A stretch of 64,000 bases of DNA from Daphnia carinata. Its lineage: Eukaryota > Arthropoda > Branchiopoda > Diplostraca > Daphniidae. The notes under the pieces are model-generated. The model was not told the DNA's origin. It did not search any database and saw nothing but the letters and a program-made list of their open reading frames with translations. The stretch covers positions 5,494,679-5,558,678 of the forward strand of contig NC_081337.1 in the NCBI RefSeq assembly GCF_022539665.2, read 5' to 3'. Numbering within the stretch: position 1 is the first letter of the stretch; each line of letters begins with the position of its first letter. Below, one piece after another: positions 33,734 to 47,700 of this stretch. The translations under genes and the position numbers were made by a program.

Positions 33734-34999
33734 CGAACTCTCGATCGGATCGGCTTGTTTGTTTTTTTGGCCCGGGTCTTTTTTTTTTTTTTTTAACTTG
33801 ATCAATGTTTACATATTCTTATTCAGAATATGTTACCTTCCCCGCACGTATTGATTGGGAATCAGTTGTTATTGATAACACCGTGAGAAGCGTCTAACCT
33901 GATTGATTGTGGTCTGTTGGCTGCCGGCTGGCATGTTGGGGCTCGTCCGTACGTGAGCGAACATAAGTTTTCTATTCCGATACAACCAAAAACAACCAAG
34001 CCCCTCCACACAACACAAAGGACAAAAAAAAAACAGTCTAAATATACATATTATTGTGTACACACATCGTATATTTTTTTTCGTAAATTTCTTTTTCTCG
34101 CCTAAAATAGGAGCTCCCAATATCAAGTCTAGTATAGCCTTGTCAAATTCGATTTTTCTTCGTCGTCTATACTGCAGACGATTTTTAATGTCTCCCCTCC
34201 CTCTTTTTTCTTCTTCTAAACGAATTTTTTTTTTTTTTAAATCTCTTTTTAGTCTAGCGATGAATAATAATCGCCATTCATTGGATTTGATTTAGTTTTT
34301 CTTTTTTGCCTCTAGGCTTTTTCTTGTGCCGTTGGACAAAATTTGAATGCGCATTCAATTTTTTTTTTTTTTTTTTTGTGGAGGATATCAAGTGATATCT
34401 TATCAAAAGTTATAGAAACGTCCTCTTTTTATCCGGCTCAATGGGTCAGACACCCCCCCCCCCCTTTTGATCCCGAGAGCTCTTTATGTCTCTTCTTCTT
34501 CCAAACGCGCTGAACTCATCTTGCTCTGCAGCAAGAGTCATACAAGGCGACTCATATAAAAACAGCCATCAGCCAGAAGTAAAGCTCGTCGTAATGCTAT
34601 CGCCCATAACGGCCAGCCGGACACACCATTCGACGCTCAAACTCAGTGGACTGAGCCCGAGTTATTGCGCAACTGATAGGGAGCCCACCCTTCTTCTTTT
34701 TTTTTTTTTTTTTTTTCTTTCTCCCTCCTTAACGTATTAAAGAAGCTATTCACTTATTATTTACAAAGAACATATGAGGATTCACGTAATAAAATTCTAA
34801 TGTCGTCATCAATTCGAAATAGTTCGTATTTTTTCAATCCGCTTGGCGTCTAGTCACACACACACACACAAATCAAATAAGCCGAAAATAAGCACAGAAA
34901 CTTATATCTTTGGAGGCTGTACTTATATAGATGGATAATCTCCAAGTCGCATTCTAATCATCACACATTTGTGGATGGCGCAGGAAAGCAAAAGAAATG
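27026..34999. other. eyg 3' flank and gene-poor DNA
   Basis: AATAAA at 27368-27373 lies about 340 bp past the eyg stop and may serve its polyadenylation. No convincing gene follows. Notable simple repeats: C14 at 27827-27840, G17 at 30142-30158, T33 at 30542-30574 and G31 at 33703-33733. Open frames are translations of these tracts. Confidence 0.5.
33703..33733 (+). repeat. 31-bp uninterrupted poly-G tract
   Basis: A run of 31 G, the longest G or C run in the window. It can fold as a G-quadruplex. It lies in intergenic DNA between eyg and the CARP gene. The exact length is unsafe because sequencing of such tracts is unreliable. Confidence 0.85.
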
Positions 35000-37900
35000 C
35001 ATCCGTGTGTGTCTATTTCTCTATTTTCTGTTAGACACGAGGGGAAATGGAGGCGCGTTTTCTCTTTTGTTTGACGTCAATCCAGTTTTTCCTTATCGGG
35101 TCAAAATGGCCGTGGTGGTGGTTGCATAGAGAAAATGTTAATAGCCCAGCCAAACGGCCATAAAGTTGTGCGCGCAGCATCAGCACTGGACGCGCTAGCC
35201 GGGCATCTCGGGGGCCGCTAAGGCCAACTCGTCAAACAGCCCGCCGCCGCTCATAACTTTTGATGGCAATGGCGCGCTAATACTGCGACTAAAGGTATAT
35301 GCACTGCCATCACATACACATAGAAACGCACAACAGAAAGTCACAAGCCCGGCCAGGTGAATGTGTACATAAGACGCTTCTGGACACTCACGTTTCTTCG
35401 TCCAGATTAAAAAACACAAGAAGAAAACGTTCAACCTTGTGGCAGCACGTCCCGCCGCAATAGTCTAATCAAAAACTTTGGGCTCTGCCCCGTATAGACC
35501 TTCGCATCTCTCTCTTTCTCATACAGTATGTAAAAAAAAAAAAAAAACAAATGAAAAAATAATGACTTGATTTGGGTAACTTATTATTTCTTTTTCTAAC
35601 CCGACTTTCTTTGACTTGACTTGCAGGCTTCTCGTCTTCTCTGTTTGCCTTCCATCGTTTCCACCTCTCCAATTTTCTTTCGTAGTTCTTTGTCAGACAC
35701 AAATGGACTGGCAACCCCTCGCTGTGATGGAGAACCGTGTCGGATGCTGGCCTGAGCCAAGAGCGCACCTTTCATTTAGATCCCTTACCAACCACCATGA
35801 TGGTGTGTGGTGGAATGTAATACCTGCGCAATGTCCATCACGCTCGATCATCACCGCATATATGGTTTGGACTTGTTTCTTTTTTTTTTTTTTCTTTTTG
35901 GAGGGGGGCTGCCATAGTCTTAGTGGACGGTATATACACAATGAAAAGCACCTGCAGGGGCCCCACTGTCGAGAGAACGGCTGAATGTTTGCTGTTAAAG
36001 AAATGGGAGAGAAGTGGCCTAGCTGAAGCGGTTCGCCGACTTTGTTCTTACAGCCATCAAACAGCAATTAACGTGTTGGACGTGTACAAGTCGACTGGAC
36101 AAAAGAGGGCAATTACCTTCTCCCCTTTTATTTTTCTTATGCTCTTTTCACTCGGGCCCAGGTATTTTTGTTTTTTGTTTTTTTCTTAAGAAAGAGAGAG
36201 AGCTCTTCCTAATCAAGACGTAATCACGCGCTGGATATTAATTCCGGCCGCATTCTTTCTTTATTGAGAGGCCGATGAAAAGAAAGGCAAGAGCGTGTTG
36301 TAGAACTGCAAAAAAAAAAAAAATAAGAAAATAAGAGAAAGAATATGATGAAATGAGATCAAAATCTTTTGCTTTCAGATATGAATTTTCATGTATGACG
36401 AAAGACGGGAGCTCTTTCCGAAAGAAGTTGAGAAACAGACGGTAGCACGTACAGCAGCCCTTTTAGCCAGCGTGAGTGTGTGTGTGTGTGTGTGTGTTGT
36501 GGCGGCATCATTTAAACGCGATTCAAGGTTATTAATAATATTCCCACTTCGCTCACCAACGTGTGTGTGTGTGTGTCTCGTGTACGTGTGTTTGTGTGTG
36601 CGTCTTTGTAAGAGCGAATGTGTCTACCTTGCCCGTGCGTGTGTGGTGAATCTATTGAACAAACGCAGAAAAAAGAAGGGGGGGGGGGATGCTGTCGAGT
36701 CTTTCCATCCAACACCTGCTGCTCTTCTTCGGCTGTTACGAAACCCGGTCGCATACACACGTCCTTCTTCCCTTACTCGATTTACGGCCCAAAATTTTTA
36801 TAAATAAATATGTGGACGAACAGAAGAAAAGATGCTGCATTTATTCCCATTTAAAAACCCCTTTTTCTTTTCTATCTTTCTGAGGTACACTGGTGAGCAA
36901 AGACATTTTTTTTTTTTTTTCAAAAGCCACAGCTACCAGTTTATGTCTACACACACACACACACAGCGAGTTCAAAGTGTGTAGTTGAGGTAGGAGAAGG
37001 GGAGAGTCAGGTGAAATTTATCTGACAGATTAATAACCACCGAAGTAGGTATATAGGAGGAGGTGCTTCTGCTGGACGGCCGGAGAGAGCGAGAGAGAGA
37101 GATGGCCAAGCTTTCTTTATCAAAAAAAAAAAAAAAATGTGTATAATGTGACGCGCGTTTCGACGGAGCCACTGGCGATGATGATGATGATGCTGGGCTG
37201 CTGGGCATGCAGGACAAAAGATTTATAAAAAGACGTGAAGGAAAAGGAGGGGGGAGGGCTAGATGGAGAATGGCTTTAAGGCAAACCCAGCACGGCCAAA
37301 AACATATTCAAGGAAAATAAAAGGGTTTTTTGCTCGACACCTTTAGTTTCGGTATTTTTTGTCCGTTCGGGAAAAAAAAAAAAAAGAAAGAAATATTTAA
37401 AGGGCCATCTCTATATACGCCGGTGCATGAGTTAATTGTTCATAAAAGGCCATCAGTAGAATAAGGACGAGAGCTAAAAGGAGAGCCGAAACAATCTAAA
37501 CTATACTACCGAGTACTCAAACTCTCTTACGGTTTCTTCTCCCCCCCCCCCCTTCCTTTTCTTTTCTTGTTACGTATACATATTTCTTGAGCTTTTGTTA
37601 TCAGGGAATTATAATAAAGCTTATTCGTCTGTGTGAGTTGCTCAGTCGGAGCGAGTTGACCGTCTGTTGCAGCTGATGTGAAAAGAATATAAACGAAATT
37701 CAAGGCTCTTTTCATAGTTTTATTGGACAAAGGGAAAAAGGAGCAATCATCTCTGACCAGAACACACGTAGTCTCACGACATTCACGTGTAAAAATTGAT
37801 TCAAGTTTAAAATTGAAATCGATATACAAGAATTTCGTTTCCGGACTTTTCCACCACCTCATTAGCATCAGAATAATAAACAAATTCAGAGCTTACTTAT

Positions 37901-40900
37901 TTATTCTCTTTTATTATTTACCTGCTTTAAAATGATACGCCGGAAGACGTGGGAAGCTAACAAACGCGGGTGATAGATCTATTACAAACATTTCTTTTTT
38001 TTTTTTCTTTTTAAACAATATGGCCTTCCGATTCTCTCTCTCTCTCTCTCACGCGTTGAGTAGATATGTGGCGTGTTGTTGTTGACAGCGGAAACGAACG
38101 TTTCTTTTCAATTCATTTTGCTGTTGTTGTTGTGGTCTGTTAGCAAGGTGGGGAGTGTAGGAAAAAAAAAGAGAGGAGAGACATGATGAGACATTTTCAC
38201 GCACCTTTTGCCTTACTCCCCCTCTGTCACATTGACATTCATCCTTCTTCCCCTCGTAAACACAGACGTGCAGTCTACATATTTATGTCTGTAATAACGC
38301 ACACACCTTTCGTTTTTTTTTTTTCTTTTTTTTTTTGATTCACATCAGAAGCAACGGTGTTGTACTTATAGTAGTGCACATCCTCTCCGTCTGTCTCTGT
38401 CCTATCCCGCACACACACACATCCCATTAGCCGTCTATTCATCTTTTGTCAATCTCCCCCCCCCTACCTCTCAGTGTATTGACTCTATCCTATTTTTCTC
38501 TATTCTCTAATTGTACATGATCCACAGGTATACACACGAAATGGTAGCAAAAAAAAAAAAAATGTGAGTAGAACAGGTAGAGCACACACGACGGTAACAT
38601 CAGGCCAGAAGGTGCGCGATGTGTGTGTGTGGCAATGAGGAAGGTAAAAAAAAAAAACTAAAAGGGTGGGGAGGGGGGTTAAAGAGGGGCGGATCATAAT
38701 GTGTGTGAGTCTAAAATGGAACGTTGATAGACGAGGGCACAAGTGTGAACAGTATGTTGAGTACTCAATAGCACTTTTTATCCCGGAAGTTGAACTAGGA
38801 CGCGCGTTTGTTTGGTGTACAAACGTGTATCTATATAGCACAGAATTTGGAAATGGATCTGCATTTGTTTTGTTCTTGTGTCCACCAACCTTCTGGCAGC
38901 CGGCCTTGACGTAACGAGTGCTGGGGATGGATTGCTGTATACAGATCCATCGTTAGCAGCCTCTTCACTGGGACAAACAATAGTTTTCAACTGACAAGCT
39001 GATGTCATGTTCCTATGACACTGTGCTTCCGTTTGAGGATCACACGATCCATTAGCATACAAAAGAAGATTCAGCTCATTTATTCATAAGTTTGTTTTCG
39101 ATGTTAAACGAAATTCATTTTTGAAATTGTTGTATTTACGGAATCAAAATTTAAACCGATTGATTTGTTAATCTTCTTTTTCCGGCCAGGAGTCAGGAAT
39201 GTGTGGAATGACCTACATGTAAATTGACCCCGAATTGACAGGAACATCAATAGCCCTCCCCCCCCCCCCCCCCCCATCAACTTTGCCTGGCACATCAACA
39301 ATATTTTGACTTTCGAATTGGCGGACGGCCAATAATCTGACAGTCGAATAAACACCACTAATCCTCCTATAGACCCCGTACCTTGCTGACTACATATGTA
39401 CATCCAACAACAATAATAAAGAAGAAAAAGGACGACTATATCAGGTTTTTAAAAAATCAAAAGATAATAAAAGAAAACAGCCTATACCTTTTTTTTTTTT
39501 TTACCTTTGGGATGTCATTGTTAACGACAATAACTCGCATGATCATCCGCGACAATTTTTAACATAGAAATTCTGGATGGAACTACATCAATTCCTCTTC
39601 TTGCCGGCCCATTGATCGCTTCATGTGTGAATGCACTTTTGCTGCCTATACAACAATTTTTGTATATAGGGCCGGGGTAATGATAGGTGTCTAGTTTTCT
39701 GTGTGTGTGTGTGTATATCCTCCACTCTCAGTCCGCATACCTGTCAGCACCGTTTTTTTTAAGTAGATTTTTTTTTTTTTCATGCGTCTGTTCTCCGTTT
39801 GACAACATCAACCGGATGATGTGATGAGTAGCGAAATGTATAGAAATCAAGACCTACTAAGCTATTTGACATTCATACGTCAACATATTTGGAAATGTTT
39901 GAAGGGAAACGACTCTTCCGGCTGTTATAGTAAATTGTATTTCTAATTCATCAAAATTCCGCAGATGTCCAATGAGTGAAAGCGCACAACATTTTTTGGC
40001 TTGGGAAATTGTAAGGCAAGAAAAATTTTTCAGGTTATTTTGACGTTGAATCGATTATCGAAATAGAAGGACCACACCATCAGATGACTGGGCGCTTCAT
40101 AAAACCCTGGAAAAAAAAAAGGCATAGATCTCACAATGGATGTAGTAGCAGCATGAGGAACTGTTGAATCAACTCTGATGAATAGAATTAGATGGGTTAT
40201 TGAAGCTCCCCCGCCCCTCCAGACACACAGTGAGCACAAATATTATGAATCCGTATAGAGTCGACGACGTTTGTTACGTACAAGAAAAAACAAAATTGAA
40301 TACGGACAGTCGTGTTTCTAACAAGTAAATACAACACTGAGGAGAGAAAATCCTTTAGAAAATATAGCGGGACCGTGATGCTATAGTATAAATATGTGTA
40401 TATAACTCTCGACAAACGTGTGCTTGTTGGTGGTCGCCTCTATACAGAACGTGGACAATCCAAGATGAGCCAGCAAAGACTTCAAAAATCATCATCAAGT
40501 GGCTATTGAAAGAGAAATTTTTTTTTTTTTTATTCAAAAAGGAAGAAGCTAAAAAATAAAAGGAGGGGGGCTGGTGATATAATCCTCGCAGCTAGCAGCC
40601 TAAACAGAGTATTATAACGCATCACGGCGGCCGTTATGTATTAAGAAAAAAAAAAAAAAAAAAAAAAAAATCAAGCTCTGTTTGTTCAACTTGCCTCGAT
40701 TCTTGTAGCTCCTCCCCCTTTCTAGCGAATTGAAAAAAAAAAAGGAAGAGCAGCAAACTCTTCTCATTCGATCATTGACGACGACGTTGATTTCGATTGT
40801 CTGCCGAGAAGAAACGTTTCTGCTTCATCACGCACGACGACGACGACGAACCCGGCGGGAACGACGAGCACCTAAAAGAGTGGAGGGGGAGGAGGAGGAA

Positions 40901-40902
40901 AG

Positions 40903-40933
<31 letters not shown>

Positions 40934-41260
40934 GAGCGCACCATCATTCTCCGATAGGTCGATCAAACACGGACTCCAGAACATACAGAAAGAATAGCGA
41001 GCCTTACAAAATAAAAATCAAAAGGAGAAAATCAGTTTTACTATGAGTTGCTTTTGCTGTATGTATCTACCTCATTCTTTTTTCTCTGACAGAGAAAAGT
41101 TAGTTATATACGCACAGGATAATGGAATCTCCTTTTACGGAGTGAACAACAAGTGGCAGGTCGAAGCGGCAATGCCAGAGAGGGGCCAAAAAAAGAAAAA
41201 AAAAAAAAAAGCTTCTTCTTCGACTATTTTTTAATTCCGAGTCTCGCACTGTAATTACAG
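35000..41260. other. gene-poor DNA between eyg and the CARP gene
   Basis: Mostly homopolymers and TG repeats (for example 36477-36496) and C18 at 39258-39275. One stretch at about 38780-39062 is open on the minus strand for 95 codons with a Cys-containing start (NGSCDPQTEAQCHRN). It is also partly open on the plus strand. No splice-bounded model or known domain supports it. Confidence 0.4.
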
Positions 41261-41353
41261 GCCTGTCCGTATAGCTCACGTGTCAAACGCCGCAAAGTCC
41301 CGGCCAGCTGCGCACCCGTTTTCGGGGCCTACTGGTGTGCGCACATCATCCAG
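41261..41353 (+). other. candidate exon, unrecognised
   Basis: Acceptor GTAATTACAG and donor CAG|GTAAAG bound a GC-rich 93-bp segment. It is open in two frames. One reads ACPYSSRVKRRKVPASCAPV onward and favours C or G in third codon positions. No domain is recognised. With the next candidate exon it could belong to an unknown gene or to a non-coding 5' exon of the CARP gene 12 kb downstream. Confidence 0.35.
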
Positions 41354-41701
41354 GTAAAGCTCGTCGGCGTGCGGCTAGCGCCATTCATCACACACAACCT
41401 TTTTTTTTTTTCGAGTATCTTTTCTTAGAGGCAGAAGCCAAAAAAATACTTGAACTCTTCGGACATACACTTCTGAATAATCAAACAGTTCTTTTGCATA
41501 CCGTCACAAACTACTGCGGTAAAGAGAAAAAAAAAAAAAACCCGACCTGCTGTTACGTGTACCTTTTAGCTGAGGCTGTTATTGTTATACGTTCGTTGGG
41601 AGCTTGTCAGTTGACGGCTAAAGGGTGGCCAATTTTCTTAAACTAACCACCGTGTCCTTTTTTTTTTTCTCTTTCTTTTTTTCTCACCTCATTAAATTTA
41701 G

Positions 41702-41749
41702 GCAAAACAAATTCTGCGTTGTTGGGTTCCGTACTTGCCGAGTGCCAAG
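41702..41749 (+). other. candidate exon, unrecognised
   Basis: A long pyrimidine tract ends in AAATTTAG. It is followed by 48 bp (AKQILRCWVPYLPSAK in the frame that continues the previous candidate) and a strong donor AAG|GTGAGT. Both candidates are multiples of three, so they join without breaking the frame. No further exon could be placed. Confidence 0.35.
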
Positions 41750-44700
41750 GTGAGTGAGCTTTTGTTTGTGTACATGCGCACCTTTTGATGGATCATCAGT
41801 TGATATGAAATGTTGTTTCTCACGGTACGGCACAGTGCCCACACTATCGGCTCGTGAAAAAAAAAAAATCCTTGTTGAATAATTTATATTAAGTTCACGC
41901 GTGATTCGCTACCGTTAAATGCAATAGCATTCGCAGACGAAGCGATTGGTCGCGGGAAGAAAAAAAAAAAACAGAAATTCCTGACGTCAACATATGTCTT
42001 GTTGATTCGATTAAATTGCGCCTGTAACGAATTCGAAATAAACTCAAAGGGGCAATCTCTTCGAGCTAAGGGCGGAGCGGACGGGGCCGCATAAATATAA
42101 TCTAACGGTAATAATAACAGAGAATTGTTGCTTGTTTATTCAACGTTTAACGCTGCGACGAACACACCGGCCCCTGTGTGTGTCATGGGGAAGTGAGTTG
42201 ACATTCTCATTAGCGGACGGCTTCCTTTTTAAACTTGCAACTTCTTCTTTTTACAAGAAAGAGGTGATGCTTATATTTGTTAGGAATTAAAAAAAAAAAA
42301 GAAAATCTATTTACAACTTACCGAGCGTGAAAATGAATAGGCGTTGGCGGCGTCGTTCAATGTCATCGTCGACGTCAGCTCAACCCTTCCAAAGCCTGAG
42401 ATATACATGTTCGCTAGCTCATCGTTTTCTTTTAACCGCACCTAGTCTAATTTATTGTTAACGGCCCTCCCTTTTGAATGTTGCCCACACCCAGCGGTCT
42501 ACGTCTCATTAGACTATGCCTGATTTAATCCCGCCGTGTTTCCTACCTGCCGATTTCTGACACGACTAGGTTTGAAAACGGCATCCGCAACACGGAACGC
42601 CTGAAAAAAAAAAAAAAAAAAAATAAGAAAAGTGAAGTACTCTTTTGTTTTTTAACGGTGGCCAACAACACATATTCACGTCGTAAAAATTTTTTTTTTT
42701 TTTTTAGTAGAGACTCGAAATTATCGACCGCAAAGTTGTGAAAGTGACAGGCGGACACGGACACGGACATGAACAGAGAAAACGAGCAGTTTTCTTTCGT
42801 TTAATTTCCTCGCGTCCGACAAGCAAAAAAAAAAAAAAGGTCGAAAAGGCATTTCAGATACCAAATATTAGGACTAGTCGTTAAAAAGGGGGAAAGAAAA
42901 AAAAAAAGGAATTTTTAATTGCGCACGGAGAATGAACGAAGGAGAGCACAAGATTTTTAACTCTTTTTTTTTTTTTTTTTTTGTTAAAGAAAAAAAAAAA
43001 AAATCTGATCTGGTCCGTTATATTTATTGCCATCGTCATTATCAGGTAAATAGAACGCGGCCTGAATTCGTGATGCCATCCCGTTCGAAAACAGAATAGA
43101 CAGTCCTGCTGAGTTGAGAAATGAGACGGGGGGGGGGGTGTTTAGCAAACGCGCGCTAGAGAGACAGACGCAATCAACCAGATGACAATGTATAGTAGAA
43201 GAATAAGAAGTTGAGGGCGATTTTGGGGAGACTCCGATGAGCACACACACGCACCAACTATTTAAAAGACGTTTGAGATATCTTCCGATTTATGTAGTTA
43301 CCCGCCGGTCACGACCGTCACGGCAACACAACGAGGCCGAATTTTTGGCCGGAGCTTTCCTGTATTAAAAAGGGGATTGAAGTTTGCGGTCAATTAACAC
43401 AACCCGACGGGCTGCTGCTTCTCTGCGCAATAGCTGCCGACGCCGACACGCTGGACATTAAAAAAGGAGAGAAGAAGAGGCCCATGAAAATAAATAAATG
43501 AAATGAGTCCGGCAACAGGTGATTTCGTCTTGCTGTGCCGGCCCGCTCCATTATCCATTCCCGCGCGTGATGTGTGAATTCATCCATTCGAGAGCGCGCG
43601 GGGAAGCTGTCGCGGGAAGAAAAAATAAATAAATAAAGGTTAAAAAAAAAAAAAAAGAAGAAAACGAAAACATGTTCTTTCTTTCTTTTCTTTTTTTTTT
43701 TGACCAGCTCGGCTCTTTCACCGACAATGCAAACGCTTCAATCATACTTGGAAGAAGCGTCCGCTGTTTCGGTTGTTGGGGCCCCACTTTTATATAATTG
43801 CCTAATTCTTTTTTTTTTTTCCCTTTTTTAAGATCATGTATCTCTCTTCAGCGCATGGCATATGGCGTTTCATTCCATTGGGCAAACATAAATAAATATT
43901 CTGAAAATAGCTGGCTCCTGACATCTAGCGATAGTTTTTACAAGCATGCTATCTGCGTCTTACGCCATCTGACAATTCACCGGCGCATTATTCCCAAAGA
44001 AGAAGGATTTTTAAAAGAGGAAAATAGTTGAAGATATAGTTTTTTGGGGGGTTCTTTTCATGAAATTGCCAGCTTTAGAATATTCTTATAAGAATTTTTT
44101 TTTTTTTATTAGTATTTTGAGGGATTGCGTAAGATAATCTGGCAACGGTTTAGGGCATTTCCTTTTTGGAGGGTGGAAGCAACATTAGCTTTATTGCTTT
44201 ACCATTTCGATTAGTTCGTCTTAAACTCTAAGCCACGTGTGGTGGCTTCTCATTGTTTCGTGGTGTTCAGTTCATTTAGTCCACAACGACATAAAAGGTA
44301 TCATTTCTTTTTCTCATGCTGTAACGAACGTTACCTTCTTCTTGTTTCGAACTATACTTTATTTTCGGAATGTGGCTAACACAACAATGCAACGGAAAAG
44401 AATGTAAAAGCTAACCGTAGACAAATCGCTCGTGATGGGGAGAGACGTAGAGCAGCAAGAGGAATGATGGTTTTCCTTTTTTTTTCCTTTGCTTAAATCA
44501 CACTGGGAATAAAAGAGGGATTTGCATTTACAATAAGGTATCTTCCTTTAGTTTTTCAGACTGAGATTTTTTTTCAAATATGCTGAAAAGATACCATTTT
44601 TTTCTGAATTTATTGTACAGTTCGGCCTAAGCATTTTTCCAAGGCCAAATCCTTTCCATCGATTACCTCCCATGATTCGAAAACGTTTAGTTTAGTTTTC

Positions 44701-47700
44701 GCTTTTGAGATGTTTATGATAAACCGTAATATCTTTCGTTTGAAACCAGAGCATTATCCCCAAAAGTGTCTTGAGTTAATGACCTGACGAGATGTTCTAC
44801 TTGGCCTCCAAATAGGTCGAGTTGGCTTCTCGTTTTCTTTGTTTCCCGCCATTCTCTTTGTTTGTTCAGATTTTTCTTTTTTTTTTGTAGATCTTTTTGT
44901 TTGCTTGTACAAAAACGTAAACGATATTGGAAAGAATTCGTACTTGAGTCGTATCTTTTATTTGCGATTCTTTCCTTTTTTTTTAATTTTCCACGGTTTC
45001 GGTTCAGATACCGTCCTTCGTAGATGCATCACGCGAACTCCAATTAACTGACGGTATCGTGTTGGAAGGCACTCAACTACATATCCACGTGTGGTAGCAA
45101 AAGAAATAAAATTAAAAAAAAAAATTGTTATTCTGAAAAAAAGACAGAGGTGAATGTTGAGTGTTTATCATTTATCACAAGTACTCCCATCAGTTCCACG
45201 AGCTACTAAAGATTCCAGTGCGATGTTCCCCATAACTCGTTTTCGTATTCGTCACTGTGTACGTTCAGTTATAAAAGCAAAATTGACCTTCGGGTATGGT
45301 TAGTCATTATATATATGGTTGCTGTAATTGCTTATTCTCCATTTATTAAACCATGCACATCTGTTTTCCAGGTAACACACCTCGTCGTGAAAATCAGTCC
45401 AGCAATGATGGCGAAAAGGTCTTTGGAGGATTGTGATTGCTGTTAACCTCCCATAGTTTGGTTGGCGTGGCGGAGGTTGCCCAGAGATTCACAAATGAAC
45501 AATCTTCGAAGGTCTTTCATTCAAAACTGCTGTGAATGGTAAGAACTATCCTAATTTTAGATAAGTTATAGCTCTGCCACACTAGCTTTCGCGTGTGTGT
45601 GTGACGTCATGTTTTCTAAGACATTTTGTAGCAAATCGTGGGAGGTTTTTGACCGTTATGGTCGCGTTAAATTGTCAGGAAAATATTGCTCATGGGCTAC
45701 AATCGTCAGGTTTTGTGTCAAGTGAAGTATATCAACTAGTTGAAGGATGTGGTGATAGAATAGATAATTCAGTGGTAGCGTGATCGATTAATGTCATGGA
45801 CAATTAATAAAGCATGGCATTTGTAAACAGCGAAAAACCAGCTTTCAAAAATGGAGGTTTGCTGGTGACTGAAAGAGTATGAATAATAAATATTCTGTGC
45901 AGAAGGAGAACTAACTGTGGTCATGTAAAATAAGAAGTTTGGGGACGAGAAAAGCGACGGGCGAAGTAGACCCATTTTTATCTAGATATAGAAATACGTA
46001 GGGAGAGGTCCATATTTTTTTAGAAAAAAGTTGGCAAGTATTTTGACCTGCCCTATTTTCATTTCAGTTCATCGTATTACTAAAACTGTATTAAAATCAC
46101 TCCACCAATCAGCTGCAAAGATTTTGCATCGCATACAAATTTAAACATGAAGGGGATATAGGCATACGCAAGAAACTTAAATCTTAAAAGCCTAATGTGT
46201 TTTCTTAATCCCTTCAAGGTTTTACGCAGCGTGCCACCCTGCCTTGCCCCGGTCTATTTCCCATATCCAGCCAGAGTGCATTGCTTGATGGTTTTGAAAA
46301 AAAAAAAGAAAAAAAAAAAAGAAATGCAGCGAGGCTGTCGTTGACATGGCGGAGCCGAGTGATGGACATTTTCGTCTGCTTTCTTGGTCGATGACGACCC
46401 GTAATTTATGGATGGTCGTCTAGTGTATTTTCACGCGATGATGTCTGACACACGATATAGTCGATGGGACAGTTGGATGTATTCCCATCGCACTTTTTAC
46501 CTTCCTCCTGCTCAGCAAACGAACGTGACTGCGTGACAAGGATAACACCCGCACCGCCAACACGTTCCGTCAAACATGTACGCTTATGCAAGTATGCACA
46601 GCGCACACGAAGAAAGTCTAATAACATCTAATGTAGGCTACCGCCATGCACTCCATCCAAGGTAATATAACATAGATTGAAAAGCGGAAAGACTTGATTG
46701 ATGGTTTGGTTTTATTTCTGTTATGATTGAACTAGTTTTCTCACCTTGGAAGTCGTTCACCGCACGTGATTTCATCGGTTGTCCTTTCGTCTTCTACGCC
46801 AGCCCTGGGAATAAAGAAACTCTTTGGAGAAAGAATGAAGAGCTTTGCGCGTGGATGTTTGCGGGGTGCTGACAAAAGGTAGGAACTTTTTACGTTGTAC
46901 TTTCCCATCTTTTCAATCGACACAATCACCACTGCTGTTGGGATTTTCGACCGACGCACCAAACTTTTTTTTTAAGGTCTTGTCTGTTGTTTGTAAAGGG
47001 TGTTATTGTAAGAACACAAACTAGTCGGCATTCGGTTCCTATTGTTATCTATTTTTTATTCCCATGTCAGAGGCGAGGGTTTTTTTTTATTTATTTCTTT
47101 TATCATTTTTTTCTGCCGTCTTTTTTGAATGCCAAAAACTAGGAGTCAAACGAGCCACATACGTGGAACCCTCATAAATGTTTCACTTTTCTATTTCTTT
47201 TTTTATATCAAAACTTTCGGCCACTATTCATCTTTGTACAGTGCCGGTTATACTCAGTTTCTCCATAGATTATGCATCAAGTTGCATGTAGCCTATGTGC
47301 AGTGCACGTCTTGTGTAGGTGGATAAAAGAAGGGCATTGATTGACTTCTGTTATGCAAATGATCTGGCGAGATTGCGTACCACTTCGTAACGAGATGCGA
47401 AGGTGGATGAGTGTTGCCCCAAAATGCCTACCCTCTTGATTCTCTAGAGAGATTACCCTGTATTGATGCTTGCCTCTCATCTCCCCCGTATATATCTGCT
47501 CTTGTAATGTTTGATGACTTACGCGTACATCTCTTTCCTTCCGTCCCCTTTTTTTTTTTTTTTTTTAAAGAGAAAAGGTTTACTGAGTTCTGACTCGGTG
47601 ACGAGCAACATCTTTTACACCACTCAAAAGAGGCCCAAGCGTCCCGTTCTGGGTGAAAGTCTTATGAATCCACATCTATATATGTGTACACACAAAGAGT

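Noticed and set aside
43390-43587. HHAREW motif resembling the HAREW site of M14 carboxypeptidases
   Set aside because: Only a few residues match and the rest of the frame is Phe/Ser-rich with no further similarity.
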